Source: Symbiobacterium terraclitae (GTDB lineage Bacteria; Bacillota; Sulfobacillia; Symbiobacteriales; Symbiobacteriaceae). From it: a DNA stretch of 64,000 nt. Location: NCBI RefSeq assembly GCF_017874315.1, contig NZ_JAGGLG010000003.1, positions 62,001 to 126,000 on the forward strand, in the 5' to 3' direction. Shown piece by piece: positions 22,746 through 33,372 of this stretch. How positions within the stretch are numbered: the stretch's first letter is position 1; each line of letters opens with the position of its first letter. The notes under the pieces are model-generated. The model was not told the DNA's origin, ran no database searches, and saw only the letters and a list, made by a program, of their open reading frames with translations. Position numbers and translations under genes: made by a program.

Positions 22746-22795
22746 GAACCTCACCTCTCCTTGCCGGGACGTGTTGTCCTCTCCTACCTCCTCAT

Positions 22796-22820
22796 AACGT
22801 AGGTGAGACCTAAAATGTTC
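22796..22820 (-). promoter_or_regulatory. ECF-like promoter of marR paralogue 2
   Basis: On the minus strand GAAC, 17 bases beginning ATTT, then CGTTA, giving a leader of about 45 bases. Spacing and bases match those of the first MarR promoter. Confidence 0.45.
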
Positions 22821-22910
22821 ATACGCTGGGTACCAACTCTCGCATTCTGCGCTCTGTTTTGATGATTGCGCCCCTGGGTATAACTCATAGCCAGGAGGTG
22901 GCGCGCGAGA

Positions 22911-24824
22911 ATGAACGCACTGCTCAGGCGGCTCGAGGAGTACCGGATGAGCGAGGAGGCCCTCCGCTGGGAGGGCACCTTTGCAGATTACCTCGAACTG
23001 GTGGCCCGCAACCCGTCGGTGGCCCAGTTCGCCCACGCCCGCATCTACAACATGATCATCTCCCACGGGGTCGAGGAGGTGAACGGCGTCCGGCGCTACC
23101 GCTTCTTCGACCAGGAGCTGTTCGGCCTGGAGCGGGCCCTGGAGCGGCTCGTGGAGGAGTATCTGCACCCGGCCGCCCGGCGGCTGGACGTGCGCAAGCG
23201 CATCCTGCTCCTGATGGGCCCGGTCGGCGGCGGCAAGTCGACCCTCGTCGCCATGCTGAAGCGCGGGCTCGAGGCCTACAGCCGCACCCCCGAGGGTGCG
23301 GTCTACGCCATCCGCGGCTGCCCGATGCACGAAGAGCCGCTCCACCTGGTGCCCCGCGAGCTCAGGCCGGAGGTGGAGAAGGAGCTCGGCGTGGTGATCG
23401 AGGGCGACCTCTGCCCCCACTGCCGGCTCATGGTGCGGGAGGAGTACGGCGGTCGGATCGAGGAGGTGCCCGTGCAGCGCGTGCTGCTCTCCGAGGCTGA
23501 CCGCGTGGGCATCGGCACCTTCAGCCCGTCGGACCCCAAGTCGCAGGACATCGCCGACCTGACCGGCTCCATCGACTTCGCCACCATCGGCGAGTACGGG
23601 TCGGAGTCCGACCCCCGGGCCTACCGCTTCGACGGCGAGCTGAACAAGGCCAACCGGGGCCTGATGGAGTTTCAGGAGATGCTCAAGCTGGACGAGAAGT
23701 TCCTGTGGCACCTGCTGAGCCTCAGCCAGGAGGGGAACTTCAAGGCAGGTCGCTTCGCCCTGATCTCCGCCGACGAGCTGGTGATCGCTCACACCAACGA
23801 GAGCGAGTACCGGGCCTTCATCGCCAACAAAAAGAACGAGGCGCTGCAGAGCCGCATCATCGTGATGCCCATCCCCTACAATCTGAAGGTCTCAGATGAA
23901 GTACGCATCTATGAGAAGCTGGTCCGCCAGGCCGACACCGGCCACGTCCACATCGCCCCGCACGCCCTCTACGCCGCGGCCGTCTTCTCGGTCCTCAGCC
24001 GGCTGAAGGAGTCGAAGCGGGCCGGGATCGACCTGGTGAAGAAGCTCCGGCTGTACGACGGCGCCGAGGTCGAGGGCTTCAAGCCGGCCGACGTGGAGGA
24101 GCTGCGGCGGGAGTTCGAGGGGGTTGAGGGGATGAGCGGCGTCGACCCCCGCTACGTCATCAACCGTATCTCCTCGGCCATCATCCAGAAGGGCGAGAAC
24201 AGCGCCAAGGCCTGCATCACCGCCCTGGACGTGCTCCGCTCGCTCAAGGACGGGCTCGACCAGCACCCCTCCATCACGCCCCAGGAGCGGGAGCGCCTGC
24301 TCTCCCTGATCGCCGTCGCCCGGCAGGAGTACGACGAGATCGCCAAGCGGGAGGTGCAGAAGGCCTTCATCTACTCCTACGAGGAGTCGGCCCGCAACCT
24401 CCTCAACAACTACCTGGACAACGTCGAGGCCTACTGCAACAGCCACCAGATCCGGGACCCGCTCACCGACGAGCTGCGCGACCCCGACGAGCGGCTGATG
24501 CGGTCCATCGAGGAGCAGATCGGCGTCTCGGACAACGCCAAGAAGGCGTTCCGCGAGGAGATCATGATCCGCCTCTCCACCTATGCCCGCCGGGGCCTCA
24601 CCTTCGACTACACCTCCCATGAGCGGCTGCGGGAGGCCATTGAAAAGAAGCTGTTCGCCGACCTGAAGGACGTGGTGCGGATCACCACCACCACCCGCAC
24701 GCCGGACGCGGACCAGCAGCGCAGGATGGACGAGGTGGTCGACCGGCTGATCCAGGAGCACGGCTACTGCGCCTCCTGCGCCAACGAACTCCTGCGCTAC
24801 GTCGGCTCGCTGCTCAGCCGCTGA
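22911..24824 (+). CDS. prkA: PrkA-type serine protein kinase / AAA+ protein
   Basis: A 637-residue protein with an N-terminal AAA+ domain (Walker A GPVGGGKST near residue 104) and a C-terminal PrkA domain (SRIIVMPIPYNLKVSDEVRI; YARRGLTFDYTSHERLREAI). In Bacillus it is linked to sporulation and stationary phase; the enteric homologue YeaG supports nitrogen-starvation survival. It starts a three-gene operon with yhbH and spoVR. The ATG follows AGGAGGTG by ten bases. Length matches the family. Confidence 0.96.
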   Translation: MNALLRRLEEYRMSEEALRWEGTFADYLELVARNPSVAQFAHARIYNMIISHGVEEVNGVRRYRFFDQELFGLERALERLVEEYLHPAARRLDVRKRILLLMGPVGGGKSTLVAMLKRGLEAYSRTPEGAVYAIRGCPMHEEPLHLVPRELRPEVEKELGVVIEGDLCPHCRLMVREEYGGRIEEVPVQRVLLSEADRVGIGTFSPSDPKSQDIADLTGSIDFATIGEYGSESDPRAYRFDGELNKANRGLMEFQEMLKLDEKFLWHLLSLSQEGNFKAGRFALISADELVIAHTNESEYRAFIANKKNEALQSRIIVMPIPYNLKVSDEVRIYEKLVRQADTGHVHIAPHALYAAAVFSVLSRLKESKRAGIDLVKKLRLYDGAEVEGFKPADVEELRREFEGVEGMSGVDPRYVINRISSAIIQKGENSAKACITALDVLRSLKDGLDQHPSITPQERERLLSLIAVARQEYDEIAKREVQKAFIYSYEESARNLLNNYLDNVEAYCNSHQIRDPLTDELRDPDERLMRSIEEQIGVSDNAKKAFREEIMIRLSTYARRGLTFDYTSHERLREAIEKKLFADLKDVVRITTTTRTPDADQQRRMDEVVDRLIQEHGYCASCANELLRYVGSLLSR

Positions 24825-24839
24825 CGAGGGGGGAACCCC

Positions 24840-26027
24840 ATGAACGAGACGCGCTTCCGCATCTACCGCGAGGACTGGTCGCTGCACCGGCAGGGGCAGA
24901 TGGACCAGGAGCGCCACATGGAGCGCATCCGGGAGGCAATCCGGGCCAACCTGGCGGAGGTCGTGAGCGACGAGTCGCTCATCGCCAGCGACGGCCAGAA
25001 GGTGGTGCGGCTTCCGATCAAGGCGCTGAAGGAGTACCGCTTCCGGCTGGACTGGCAGAAGCAGAACCGGGTGGGCGAGGGCGGCGGCGCCGTCCGGGAA
25101 GGCGATGCGCTGGGCACAGCCTCCGGCGCCGCCGGGCAAGGGGCCGGCGACGGCCCGCCCGGCGAGGAGGTCGGCGAGGAGTGGTTCGAGACCGGGTTCA
25201 CGGTGGAGGACCTGGATGAGATCCTCTTCGCGGACCTCGCCCTCCCCCACCTCGAGCCGAAGCGGCAGCCCGACCTGACCGCCGAGAGCCACGAGTGGCG
25301 CGACGTGCGGCCTCAGGGGCTCCAGTCCAACATCGACAAGAAGCGCACGCTGATGGAGGCGATCAAGCGGAACCGGCTGGCGGGCCGGCCGGCGCTGGCG
25401 GGGATCAGCCGCAAGGACCTGCGTTTCAGGACCTGGGACGTGGCCCGCACCCCGCAGGCCAGCGCCGTGCTGATCTTCATGATGGACACGTCGGGCTCGA
25501 TGGGCCCGGCCGAGAAGTACGTGGCCCGCAGCCTCTGCTTCTGGATGGTCCGCTTCCTCCGCACCCGCTACGAGAACGTGCGCCTGCACTTCATCGCCCA
25601 CACCACCGAGGCCAGGGAGGTCTCGGAGGAGGCCTTCTTCACCAAGGGCGAGGCCGGCGGCACCCGCTGTTCCTCGGCGTACGAGTACGCCCTGCAGCTG
25701 ATCGACCGGCAGTACCCGCCCGACCTGTTCAACCTCTACGCCTTCCACTTCTCTGACGGCGACAACCTGCTCTCGGACAACCCCCGCGCGATCGCCCTGA
25801 TGCGCCAGCTGCTGGAGCGGTGCAGCCTGGTGGGCTACGGGCAGATCGAGACGCAGCCCCAGTACCTGGCCATGCCGTACTACCAGCCCAACACCCTGCT
25901 CTCGCTCTTCCAGCAGGAGATCGACCATCCCCGGTTCGTCACGGCGCAGATCCGCGACCGGTCCGAGGTCTACGCGGCGCTGCGGGCCTTCTTCCACCCC
26001 GGGCACCGCGAGAAGGGGGCTGGCTAG
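24840..26027 (+). CDS. yhbH: YhbH/YeaH family (DUF444) protein
   Basis: A 395-residue protein whose C-terminal half is a von Willebrand A-type domain with a MIDAS-like MMDTSGSMGPAEK. The N-terminus is charged, and a Gly/Ala-rich low-complexity linker occupies about residues 80-115. It nearly always accompanies prkA and spoVR and is thought to act with the kinase. SD GAGGGGGG precedes the ATG, 16 bp after prkA. Confidence 0.95.
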   Translation: MNETRFRIYREDWSLHRQGQMDQERHMERIREAIRANLAEVVSDESLIASDGQKVVRLPIKALKEYRFRLDWQKQNRVGEGGGAVREGDALGTASGAAGQGAGDGPPGEEVGEEWFETGFTVEDLDEILFADLALPHLEPKRQPDLTAESHEWRDVRPQGLQSNIDKKRTLMEAIKRNRLAGRPALAGISRKDLRFRTWDVARTPQASAVLIFMMDTSGSMGPAEKYVARSLCFWMVRFLRTRYENVRLHFIAHTTEAREVSEEAFFTKGEAGGTRCSSAYEYALQLIDRQYPPDLFNLYAFHFSDGDNLLSDNPRAIALMRQLLERCSLVGYGQIETQPQYLAMPYYQPNTLLSLFQQEIDHPRFVTAQIRDRSEVYAALRAFFHPGHREKGAG

Positions 26028-26028
26028 C

Positions 26029-27282
26029 ATGGCCGTCGTGCGCAGACAGCCGGTCAGCGACCAGGACCTGGAGCGGCTCGCCCGGGCGATCGAGGAGATC
26101 GTGGGGCACGCCCGGGCCATGGGGCTGGACTTCTTCGAGATGCGCTACGAGATCTGCCCGCCCGACGTGCTCTACACCTTCGGCGCCTACGGTATGCCGA
26201 CGCGCTTCTCGCACTGGTCCTTCGGCAAGGCCTATCACCTGCTGAAGAGCCAGGCCGACCTGGGCATCACCCGGATCTACGAGCTGGTGATCAACGCCGA
26301 CCCGTGCCACGCATTCCTGCTGGAGTCCAACAGCCTGCTGGAGAACATGATGGTGGCCGCCCACGTGCTGGCCCACGCCGACTTCTTCAAGAACAACTGG
26401 CGCTTCCGGGAGACCAACCGGCAGATGATCCACGCGATGAGCGCCTTTGCGGAGCGCGTGCGCCAGTACGAGCGGCGGGTGGGCCGGGAGCGGGTGGAGC
26501 GCTTCCTGGACGCCGGCCTGGCGGTGGCCGAACAGGTGGACCCGTTCCCGTCGACCCGTCCCGACCCGCGGCGGGACCTGCCCCGCTTCCTGCTGGACCA
26601 TGCATCCGGACTGGAGGAGTGGCAGCGGGACATCCTGTCCAGCCTGCGGGAGGAGGCCCTCTACTTCCGCCCGCAGATGGAGACGAAGATCCTCAACGAG
26701 GGCTGGGCGTCGCTCTGGCACGCCCGCATCATGCGGCACCTGGACCTGACGCCGGCCGAGTCGCTGGAGTTCGCCCGCCTCCATGCCGCCGTACTCGCCC
26801 CACACCCGTTCCAGCTGAACCCCTACCGGCTGGGCTACCACCTGCTGGAGTCCATCGAGGCCCGGTACGGGCGGGATGCGCTCTTCGAGGCCCGCACGGT
26901 GGAGACGGACCTCTCGCTGGTGCGCAACCACCTCACCCCCGAACTGTGCGAGGAGCTCGGCCTCTACGTGTACGCCAAGCAGGGGGGCCGGTGGCAGGTG
27001 CAGGATACGGGCTGGGAGGCGGTGCGGGACGCGCTCGTGCGGCAGCTGGAGAACTGCGGCCTGCCCTACATCTACGCCGAGGACGACAACTACCAGCGCC
27101 GGGGCGAGCTGTACCTGCGCCACGGCTACGACGGGGTCGAACTGGACGTCACCCACCTGCACCAGGCGCTCCGGCACGTCCACCACATCTGGGGGCGACC
27201 GGTGCACCTGGAGACGGTCTGCGACGGCCGGCGGACGCTCTACACGTGCGACGGGGAGAACGTGGAGAGCCGGGCGCTCTGA
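26029..27282 (+). CDS. spoVR: SpoVR family protein
   Basis: A 417-residue SpoVR-like protein. Family landmarks include FFEMRYEICPPDVLYTF, GMPTRFSHWSFGKAY, FKNNWRFRETNRQMI, EEALYFRPQMETKILNEGWA and TYCHLR-like C-terminal positions. In Bacillus it contributes to spore cortex formation; homologues in non-sporeformers show a wider role. The start is one base after the yhbH stop codon, so the operon is tightly packed. A hairpin covers the stop codon. Confidence 0.96.
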   Translation: MAVVRRQPVSDQDLERLARAIEEIVGHARAMGLDFFEMRYEICPPDVLYTFGAYGMPTRFSHWSFGKAYHLLKSQADLGITRIYELVINADPCHAFLLESNSLLENMMVAAHVLAHADFFKNNWRFRETNRQMIHAMSAFAERVRQYERRVGRERVERFLDAGLAVAEQVDPFPSTRPDPRRDLPRFLLDHASGLEEWQRDILSSLREEALYFRPQMETKILNEGWASLWHARIMRHLDLTPAESLEFARLHAAVLAPHPFQLNPYRLGYHLLESIEARYGRDALFEARTVETDLSLVRNHLTPELCEELGLYVYAKQGGRWQVQDTGWEAVRDALVRQLENCGLPYIYAEDDNYQRRGELYLRHGYDGVELDVTHLHQALRHVHHIWGRPVHLETVCDGRRTLYTCDGENVESRAL

Positions 27283-27296
27283 GCGGCGCCCGGCTC
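27267..27296. terminator. Hairpin overlapping the spoVR stop codon
   Basis: An 11-bp perfect stem (GAGCCGGGCGC / GCGCCCGGCTC) with an 8-base loop that contains the TGA. It lies in the 24-bp gap between convergent genes and probably ends transcription from both sides. Confidence 0.55.
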
Positions 27297-27306
27297 CAAG
27301 CTTTCG

Positions 27307-28101
27307 CTATGCGGTGTCCCGGAGGGCAACGGGGATGCGCCGCATCGCCGCCGCCACCAGCTCGTCCGGCGAGGCGATGCCCTCGGCCGAGCTGGCGGAG
27401 GCCAGCGAGAAGAGCAGGTCGAACCCGCTCACGCTGGCCCACTGGCCGAGGCTGAGGGCCAGCCGCATCGTCGCGTCGCGGGCGGCATCCCGGTCTGCCG
27501 CGGGAAGCAGGGCGAGGAACTGGCTCTCGGACCAGCGGAAGGCCAGGTCGGGCATCGGCGCCGTCCGGGCGAGCGCCTGCGCCACCGCCACGTCCGCGGC
27601 CACCCGGTCGGCGGTGGCCAGGAAGTCGCGCCCCTCCACCTCCAGCCACACCACCGCGAGTCCGGGGGCAGGCGTCGTCCCGAGCAGCTCGGCGGCCCGC
27701 TGGCGGAAGGCGCTCTGCGTGGGGAGCCCGGTGACCCGGTCCCGCTCGAGCACCCGCTTCGCCACCTCGGGGCGCCCGGCGACCGTGCCGCTCCGGCCGG
27801 TCCGGATCGACCGCCTTCGCTCCTCGGCATCCCGGAGCCGGCGGATGAGGTCGGAGCGCGACGACGTGCCGGTCTTCCGGAGGATGTGGCGGATGTGGGT
27901 CTTCACCGTGTTGACGGTGACGTAGAGCCGGCGCGCCACCTCACGGGATGGCAGGCCCGACAGCGCCAGTTGGGCGACCTCCAGTTCACGGCGGCTCAGG
28001 AGGCCCATCAGGTGGTGTGCCACCACCTCCGGGGCAACCGCCGTGCCCACTTGCAACCGCACGGCCGCGGTGTCCAGCTGCTCCTGCATGGCCAGGCTCA
28101 C
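27307..28101 (-). CDS. LuxR-type regulator with degenerate GGDEF-like domain (paralogue 2)
   Basis: A 264-residue protein. The LuxR helix-turn-helix (LSRRELEVAQLALSGLPSR, VNTVKTHIRHILRKTGTS) is followed by a GGDEF-like domain that begins with the typical DRVTGLPTQSAFRQR. The signature loop is replaced by FRWSESQFLALLP, so it should not make cyclic di-GMP. Domain order is the same as in the protein at 19172. Here there is a short N-terminal extension. The GTG at 28101 has GGAGGAG eight bases upstream. It converges on the spoVR operon. Confidence 0.82.
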   Translation of the reverse strand: MSLAMQEQLDTAAVRLQVGTAVAPEVVAHHLMGLLSRRELEVAQLALSGLPSREVARRLYVTVNTVKTHIRHILRKTGTSSRSDLIRRLRDAEERRRSIRTGRSGTVAGRPEVAKRVLERDRVTGLPTQSAFRQRAAELLGTTPAPGLAVVWLEVEGRDFLATADRVAADVAVAQALARTAPMPDLAFRWSESQFLALLPAADRDAARDATMRLALSLGQWASVSGFDLLFSLASASSAEGIASPDELVAAAMRRIPVALRDTA

Positions 28102-28265
28102 AGGCGCCACTCCTCCCTCCGTCCGGAGCTGCATCCCTGCGCGGGGCGGGGGCAGTCCAGATGTATGTTATCTGAACATGCTGTGATTTCAGTCTATTGT
28201 ATCACCCATTCTACCGTATCATCGGGGTCTAGTCAACATATAGAATTCGCACAGATCCTGACAAG

Positions 28266-28295
28266 AAAACGCCCGGCCTGTCCCATGGCCGGGCG
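28266..28295 (-). terminator. Terminator after yajC
   Basis: A 9-bp stem (CGCCCGGCC / GGCCGGGCG) with an 8-base loop, followed on the minus strand by TTTTCTTG. It is a classic rho-independent terminator. Confidence 0.85.
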
Positions 28296-28342
28296 TCCGT
28301 ATGCGCCGCAGGTGCGGCGGAACTGCGTGGGTGCACCGCAGG

Positions 28343-28612
28343 CTACTCGCCGCGCCGGACGCTGCCCACCGCGCTCCGGTTGAAGGTGAGCTCCACGTTG
28401 GAGGCGACCTTTACGCGGATGGTGTTCTTGGACTCATCCAGGGCCTGGATGACGCCGTGCAGGCCGCCGATGGTGATGATCTCATCGCCGACCTTGAGGG
28501 AGTTCAGCATCTCCTGGCGCTTCTTCTGCTGCTGCTGCTGGGGGCGGATCATCATGAAGTACATGAGCACGAAGAGCAGAATCAGGGGTCCCCACTGGAC
28601 AAGAAATTCCAA
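28343..28612 (-). CDS. yajC: Preprotein translocase subunit YajC
   Basis: An 89-residue protein with an N-terminal membrane helix (PLILLFVLMYFMMIRPQ) followed by a poly-Gln/Lys stretch and the conserved LKVGDEIITIGGLHGVI. It associates with SecDF. The TTG start follows GAGGAGG. In most Firmicutes secD and secF come next; here a strong terminator and an unrelated regulator follow instead, so secDF are elsewhere. It is the last gene of the ruv/queA/tgt block. Confidence 0.95.
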   Translation of the reverse strand: MEFLVQWGPLILLFVLMYFMMIRPQQQQQKKRQEMLNSLKVGDEIITIGGLHGVIQALDESKNTIRVKVASNVELTFNRSAVGSVRRGE

Positions 28613-28643
28613 GGCAGTTTCCTCCTCACTGTCTCATGGCACT

Positions 28644-28673
28644 ACTATAGCATGCAGACCGAGGGCCTGTACA
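28644..28673 (-). promoter_or_regulatory. Candidate promoter for yajC
   Basis: TGTACA, 18 bases, TATAGT on the minus strand, about 30 bp before the start codon. The -10 matches the consensus well and the -35 less so. Confidence 0.45.
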
Positions 28674-28783
28674 TTTTTCCACCGATAATCCCAAAGTAAG
28701 CGGGAACACGGCCGCCTCCCTCGATGTGCAGGGCCCGCCCGAACGGACGGGGCCCGGATGCGGCCAGAGGCCTGCACGGAGGA

Positions 28784-29254
28784 CTAGCGGCCGGGCGCGT
28801 ACAGCATGGTCTGGATCGGGCGCATGCCCACCCGCTGGCCGAGCCGCACGGCCGGGCTGTCGTAGGGTGCGATCAGCGAGAGCGCGAAGGCGCCCTTCAG
28901 GTAGCCCCAGCCGCGCACCCGCTCCACCAGGCCCGTGCCGATGCCCTGGCGGCGGCGGTCAGGCACCACGTAGAGGTCGGAGATGTAGGTGTAGAGCTCA
29001 GGCCGGAAGATGCTGGGGGGCTCCTGCAGCATCCCGACGGCGTAGCCCACGATGGCGCCCTCGTCCTCCGCGACCATCACCACGGCGGCCGGGTGTTCCA
29101 GACACTGGGCCAGCGACGTCTTGGCGAACTGCATGAACCCCTCGGCAAGCTCGTGGATGCCCAGCTGGGCCTGCTGCTCCCGGGCGAACCCCTCGACGAG
29201 CGGCAGGAGGGCGTTCAGGTCGGACCGGTTGGCGGCACGGTACTGGATGGTCAA
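28784..29254 (-). CDS. GNAT-family N-acetyltransferase
   Basis: A 156-residue acetyltransferase with the fold order of GNAT enzymes. Motif A is ISDLYVVPDRRRQGIGTGLV, where RRRQGIGTG binds the CoA pyrophosphate, and VGYAVG forms the preceding strand. The acceptor substrate cannot be inferred. A TTG start at 29254 is chosen because AAGGAGGAG lies seven bases upstream. It sits 23 bp after tgt and is probably co-transcribed, although it does not belong to queuosine synthesis in other bacteria. Confidence 0.88.
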   Translation of the reverse strand: MTIQYRAANRSDLNALLPLVEGFAREQQAQLGIHELAEGFMQFAKTSLAQCLEHPAAVVMVAEDEGAIVGYAVGMLQEPPSIFRPELYTYISDLYVVPDRRRQGIGTGLVERVRGWGYLKGAFALSLIAPYDSPAVRLGQRVGMRPIQTMLYAPGR

Positions 29255-29277
29255 GGTCGACTCCTCCTTATGACGGG

Positions 29278-30474
<1,197 letters not shown>

Positions 30475-31500
30475 TTAGAGAATCAACATGGCGTCACCGA
30501 AGCTGAAGAAGCGGTACCGCCGGGCCACCGCCTCCCGGTAGGCCTTCATGATCAGCTCCTGCCCGGCCAGCGCCGAGACTAGCATCAGGAGCGTCGACTT
30601 GGGCAGGTGGAAGTTGGTGACCAGGCTGTCCACCAGCTTGAACCGGTAGCCGGGATAAATGAAGATATCCGTCCACCCCGAGCCCGGCACCAGGCGGCCG
30701 TCCTCTGTGGCAGCCGTCTCCAGGGTGCGCACCGAGGTCGTGCCTACCGCCAGCAGCCTGCTCCCCCGCTCCCGCACCGCGTTGATGCCGGCCGCGGCCT
30801 CCGGGGAGACCTGGTAGAACTCGCTGTGCATCTTGTGCTGGGTGGGGTCCTCCACCTCCACCGGGCGGAAGGTGCCCAGCCCCACGTGCAGGGTGATCTT
30901 GTAGATCTCCACGCCCTGCGCCGTCAGCCGGTCCAGCAGCTCCTTCGTGAAGTGCAGCCCCGCGGTGGGCGCGGCGGCCGAGCCCCACTCCCGGGCGTAG
31001 ACGGTCTGGTAGCGCTCCGGCTCCGCCAGCTGCTCGTGGATGTAGGGCGGCAGCGGCATCTGGCCGAGGCGGTCCAGCAGTTCCTCGAAGACGCCCTCGT
31101 AGGCGAAGTCGATCACCCGACCGCCGAAATCGGTGGGACCCACCACGGTGCCCACCAGCAGCCCGCCGCCGAACACGATGCGCTCGCCGGGGCGGGCCTT
31201 CTTACCCGGCTTGACCAGGGTCTCCCACCGGTCGCGGGTGAGCCGCTTCAGCAGGAGGACCTCCATCGCGCCGCCGGTCGCCTCCCGGTGGCCCAGCAGC
31301 CGGGCGGGCATCACCCTGGTATCGTTGAGCACCAGGGCGTCGCCGGGGCGCAGGAACTCGGGCAAGTCACGGAAGTAGCGGTGCTGGATCGCACCGCTGC
31401 TTCGCTCCACTACCATCAGCCGGGAAGCGTCGCGCGGCTCCACCGGCGTCTGGGCAATCAGCTCTTTGGGCAGATCGTAGTCAAAGTCCGCGAGTCGCAC
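30475..31500 (-). CDS. queA: S-adenosylmethionine:tRNA ribosyltransferase-isomerase
   Basis: A 341-residue enzyme that builds epoxyqueuosine on preQ1-modified tRNA using the ribose of SAM. Landmarks are [42 protein letters not shown] and [20 protein letters not shown]. The GTG start is followed by the usual [11 protein letters not shown]. It lies 1 bp after spoIID and 18 bp before tgt. Confidence 0.97.
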   Translation of the reverse strand: MRLADFDYDLPKELIAQTPVEPRDASRLMVVERSSGAIQHRYFRDLPEFLRPGDALVLNDTRVMPARLLGHREATGGAMEVLLLKRLTRDRWETLVKPGKKARPGERIVFGGGLLVGTVVGPTDFGGRVIDFAYEGVFEELLDRLGQMPLPPYIHEQLAEPERYQTVYAREWGSAAAPTAGLHFTKELLDRLTAQGVEIYKITLHVGLGTFRPVEVEDPTQHKMHSEFYQVSPEAAAGINAVRERGSRLLAVGTTSVRTLETAATEDGRLVPGSGWTDIFIYPGYRFKLVDSLVTNFHLPKSTLLMLVSALAGQELIMKAYREAVARRYRFFSFGDAMLIL

Positions 31501-31501
31501 T

Positions 31502-33220
31502 TTATCGGGTCTCCACCTTCGTGCCGGTGTAGTAGTGGGTCAGGATCTCCACGTAGGTCTTGCCCTGCAGGGCCATGCCGTGCGCGCCCCACTGGGAGAG
31601 GCCGACGCCGTGCCCGTGGCCGCTGCCCGTGATCACCACTGACGTGGGGGCCTGCGGCTCCCGGAGGGCCGGCTGCTGAGGTGTCGGCTGCTGAGGTGTC
31701 GGCTGCTGGGGGCTCGGCTGCTGCGGGGCCGGCTGTTCAATCCTCGCCGGCTGCTCAGGCACCGGCGGCTGCTGAGCGGGCGTTCCGGGGTCCGGGCGCT
31801 CGCCCCGGGAGGCCGTCGCGGACCCGGTCCGCGGTACGATCCCGGCCACGCCGTAGGCGTCGCCGCCGGCCACCGCCACAGGTCCGTCGAGGAGCCGGGC
31901 AACCCCGCCGGCGCCCACCGCAAAGCTGCCCGAGACGGCCCGTGCCATCACGAGGCCGTCCGCACCCACCACCGCCACGGGAAGCGGCTGCGGCTCAGGC
32001 CGCGGCTCGGGTTGGGGTTGGGGCTGGGGTTGGGGCTGCTGGGGCTCGGGCTCGGGCTCGGGTTCGGGCTCGGGATCCGGCTCCGGCTCGGGCTCCGGCT
32101 GGGGCTCGGGCCCAGCGGGGTCGAACCCCGGGCCGGCGAGCGAGACCGAGCTGGGAGGGGCCGGAAGGCCCAGTGCCATGCGCATCTGCTGCATGGTCAG
32201 GGTGCGGGTGCCACCGGTGCCGGTGACGACCCAGGTCGTCGGCCGTCCGCTGGCCCCGGGCGCGCCGGGCGTGACCGAGGTCACGCTGCCCACCGCGTAG
32301 CCGGCCTGGTTCAGGCGCTGGCTGAACTCCTCGATGCTGAACTCGTAGTCCCAGGAGGTGTACCGGTTGCCGGGCACGTCATCGTAGTCGATCACGCCCC
32401 GCAGATACGCCACCGGCGTCCCGCCGGTCCAGATGTCTTCGTTGTTCTCGGTGTGGCCGCCGGACGAGGAATGGAAGTGCGTGGAGACCACCCGGCCCTG
32501 GTACGTGACCACCTGGCCTGCGGTTTCGTGCACCGCCTGGGTGGTGCTGGGCCGCTCGTAGGCGATGCCGTAGTACACCTGGTCGTCCGTGTTGTTACGC
32601 AGATCGAAGCCGTCCGCGGCCCGCTTGCCCAGGTTGGCCAGGGTATAGCTCCTGGCTGCCACCGCCTGCGCCTTCAGGGCCTCGAGCGGCCAGGTGTGGT
32701 CCATCTCCGCGGGGACCACGGCCAGCAGGTAGTCCTCCAGGTTGACGACGTTCACGATCGACAGCGTTCCCGCGGCCGTGGGCACGGCCTCGATCTCACC
32801 ACGGTATTCCCTGCCCTGAAAACGAATATACCCTGCGGGGTCGGGAACCAGACGGACCGCACCCGCAAACCACGCCGGGATCGCGTCCACATAGACGCCC
32901 CCGTCCTGGACGACCAGGCCCACCGGCACGCCGGGGTCCACCTGCCCCTGGACGGCGCCGTCGGCCACGATCCAGAGCCCAGCGGATGCGCTGACCTCCG
33001 CCGCCCACTGCCCCCACGCAAGCCCCACCCGTACCGGGTTCTCCGATGGGGGCGCAGGGACCGCGCCGACCGCTTCCCCGGCCGCGGCTGTCGGGATCCA
33101 CGCGCCGGGGACCACGGCCGAGGCGGCAAGCAGCACCGCACCCACCACGACCGCAGCCAGGGCGGAGAGAGTTCGCACTGGGGCCACCGCCTTTGTGTCA
33201 GATTGGGAAAATCCGTTCAT
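31502..33220 (-). CDS. spoIID: SpoIID/LytB-domain protein with Pro-rich insertion
   Basis: A 572-residue exported protein; the signal or anchor helix lies at about residues 18-45. The SpoIID lytic transglycosylase core runs from about 150 to 350 ([41 protein letters not shown]). It is then interrupted by about 190 residues of Pro, Glu and Gln repeats plus a short Gly/Val domain, before the closing motif [17 protein letters not shown] and ILTHYYTGT. In SpoIID these two parts are normally adjacent. SpoIID remodels peptidoglycan during engulfment. The ATG has GAGG ten bases upstream. Confidence 0.9.
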   Translation of the reverse strand: MNGFSQSDTKAVAPVRTLSALAAVVVGAVLLAASAVVPGAWIPTAAAGEAVGAVPAPPSENPVRVGLAWGQWAAEVSASAGLWIVADGAVQGQVDPGVPVGLVVQDGGVYVDAIPAWFAGAVRLVPDPAGYIRFQGREYRGEIEAVPTAAGTLSIVNVVNLEDYLLAVVPAEMDHTWPLEALKAQAVAARSYTLANLGKRAADGFDLRNNTDDQVYYGIAYERPSTTQAVHETAGQVVTYQGRVVSTHFHSSSGGHTENNEDIWTGGTPVAYLRGVIDYDDVPGNRYTSWDYEFSIEEFSQRLNQAGYAVGSVTSVTPGAPGASGRPTTWVVTGTGGTRTLTMQQMRMALGLPAPPSSVSLAGPGFDPAGPEPQPEPEPEPDPEPEPEPEPEPQQPQPQPQPQPEPRPEPQPLPVAVVGADGLVMARAVSGSFAVGAGGVARLLDGPVAVAGGDAYGVAGIVPRTGSATASRGERPDPGTPAQQPPVPEQPARIEQPAPQQPSPQQPTPQQPTPQQPALREPQAPTSVVITGSGHGHGVGLSQWGAHGMALQGKTYVEILTHYYTGTKVETR

Positions 33221-33272
33221 AAATCGTTCGCCTCATCAAAGATGATCTCCTTCCCCGAATGCGCGCCAGGGG

Positions 33273-33310
33273 GCCGGTCGCCCGGCCCCCGTCTGGCGCC
33301 AAAAACGCCT
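33273..33310. other. Strong hairpin between rsgI and spoIID
   Basis: A 9-bp GC stem (GGGGGCCGG / CCGGCCCCC) extended by flanking GGCGCCAG/CTGGCGC pairs. It lies in the 152-bp gap and has no T-run on the minus strand, so it is only a possible weak terminator or mRNA stabiliser separating sigI-rsgI from spoIID. Confidence 0.45.
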
Positions 33311-33372
33311 GTTCCCCGGCAGGGTTGCCCTGACCAGGGTTTCTTCTCGTCACCGACCGGCGGAAGCCGCCG

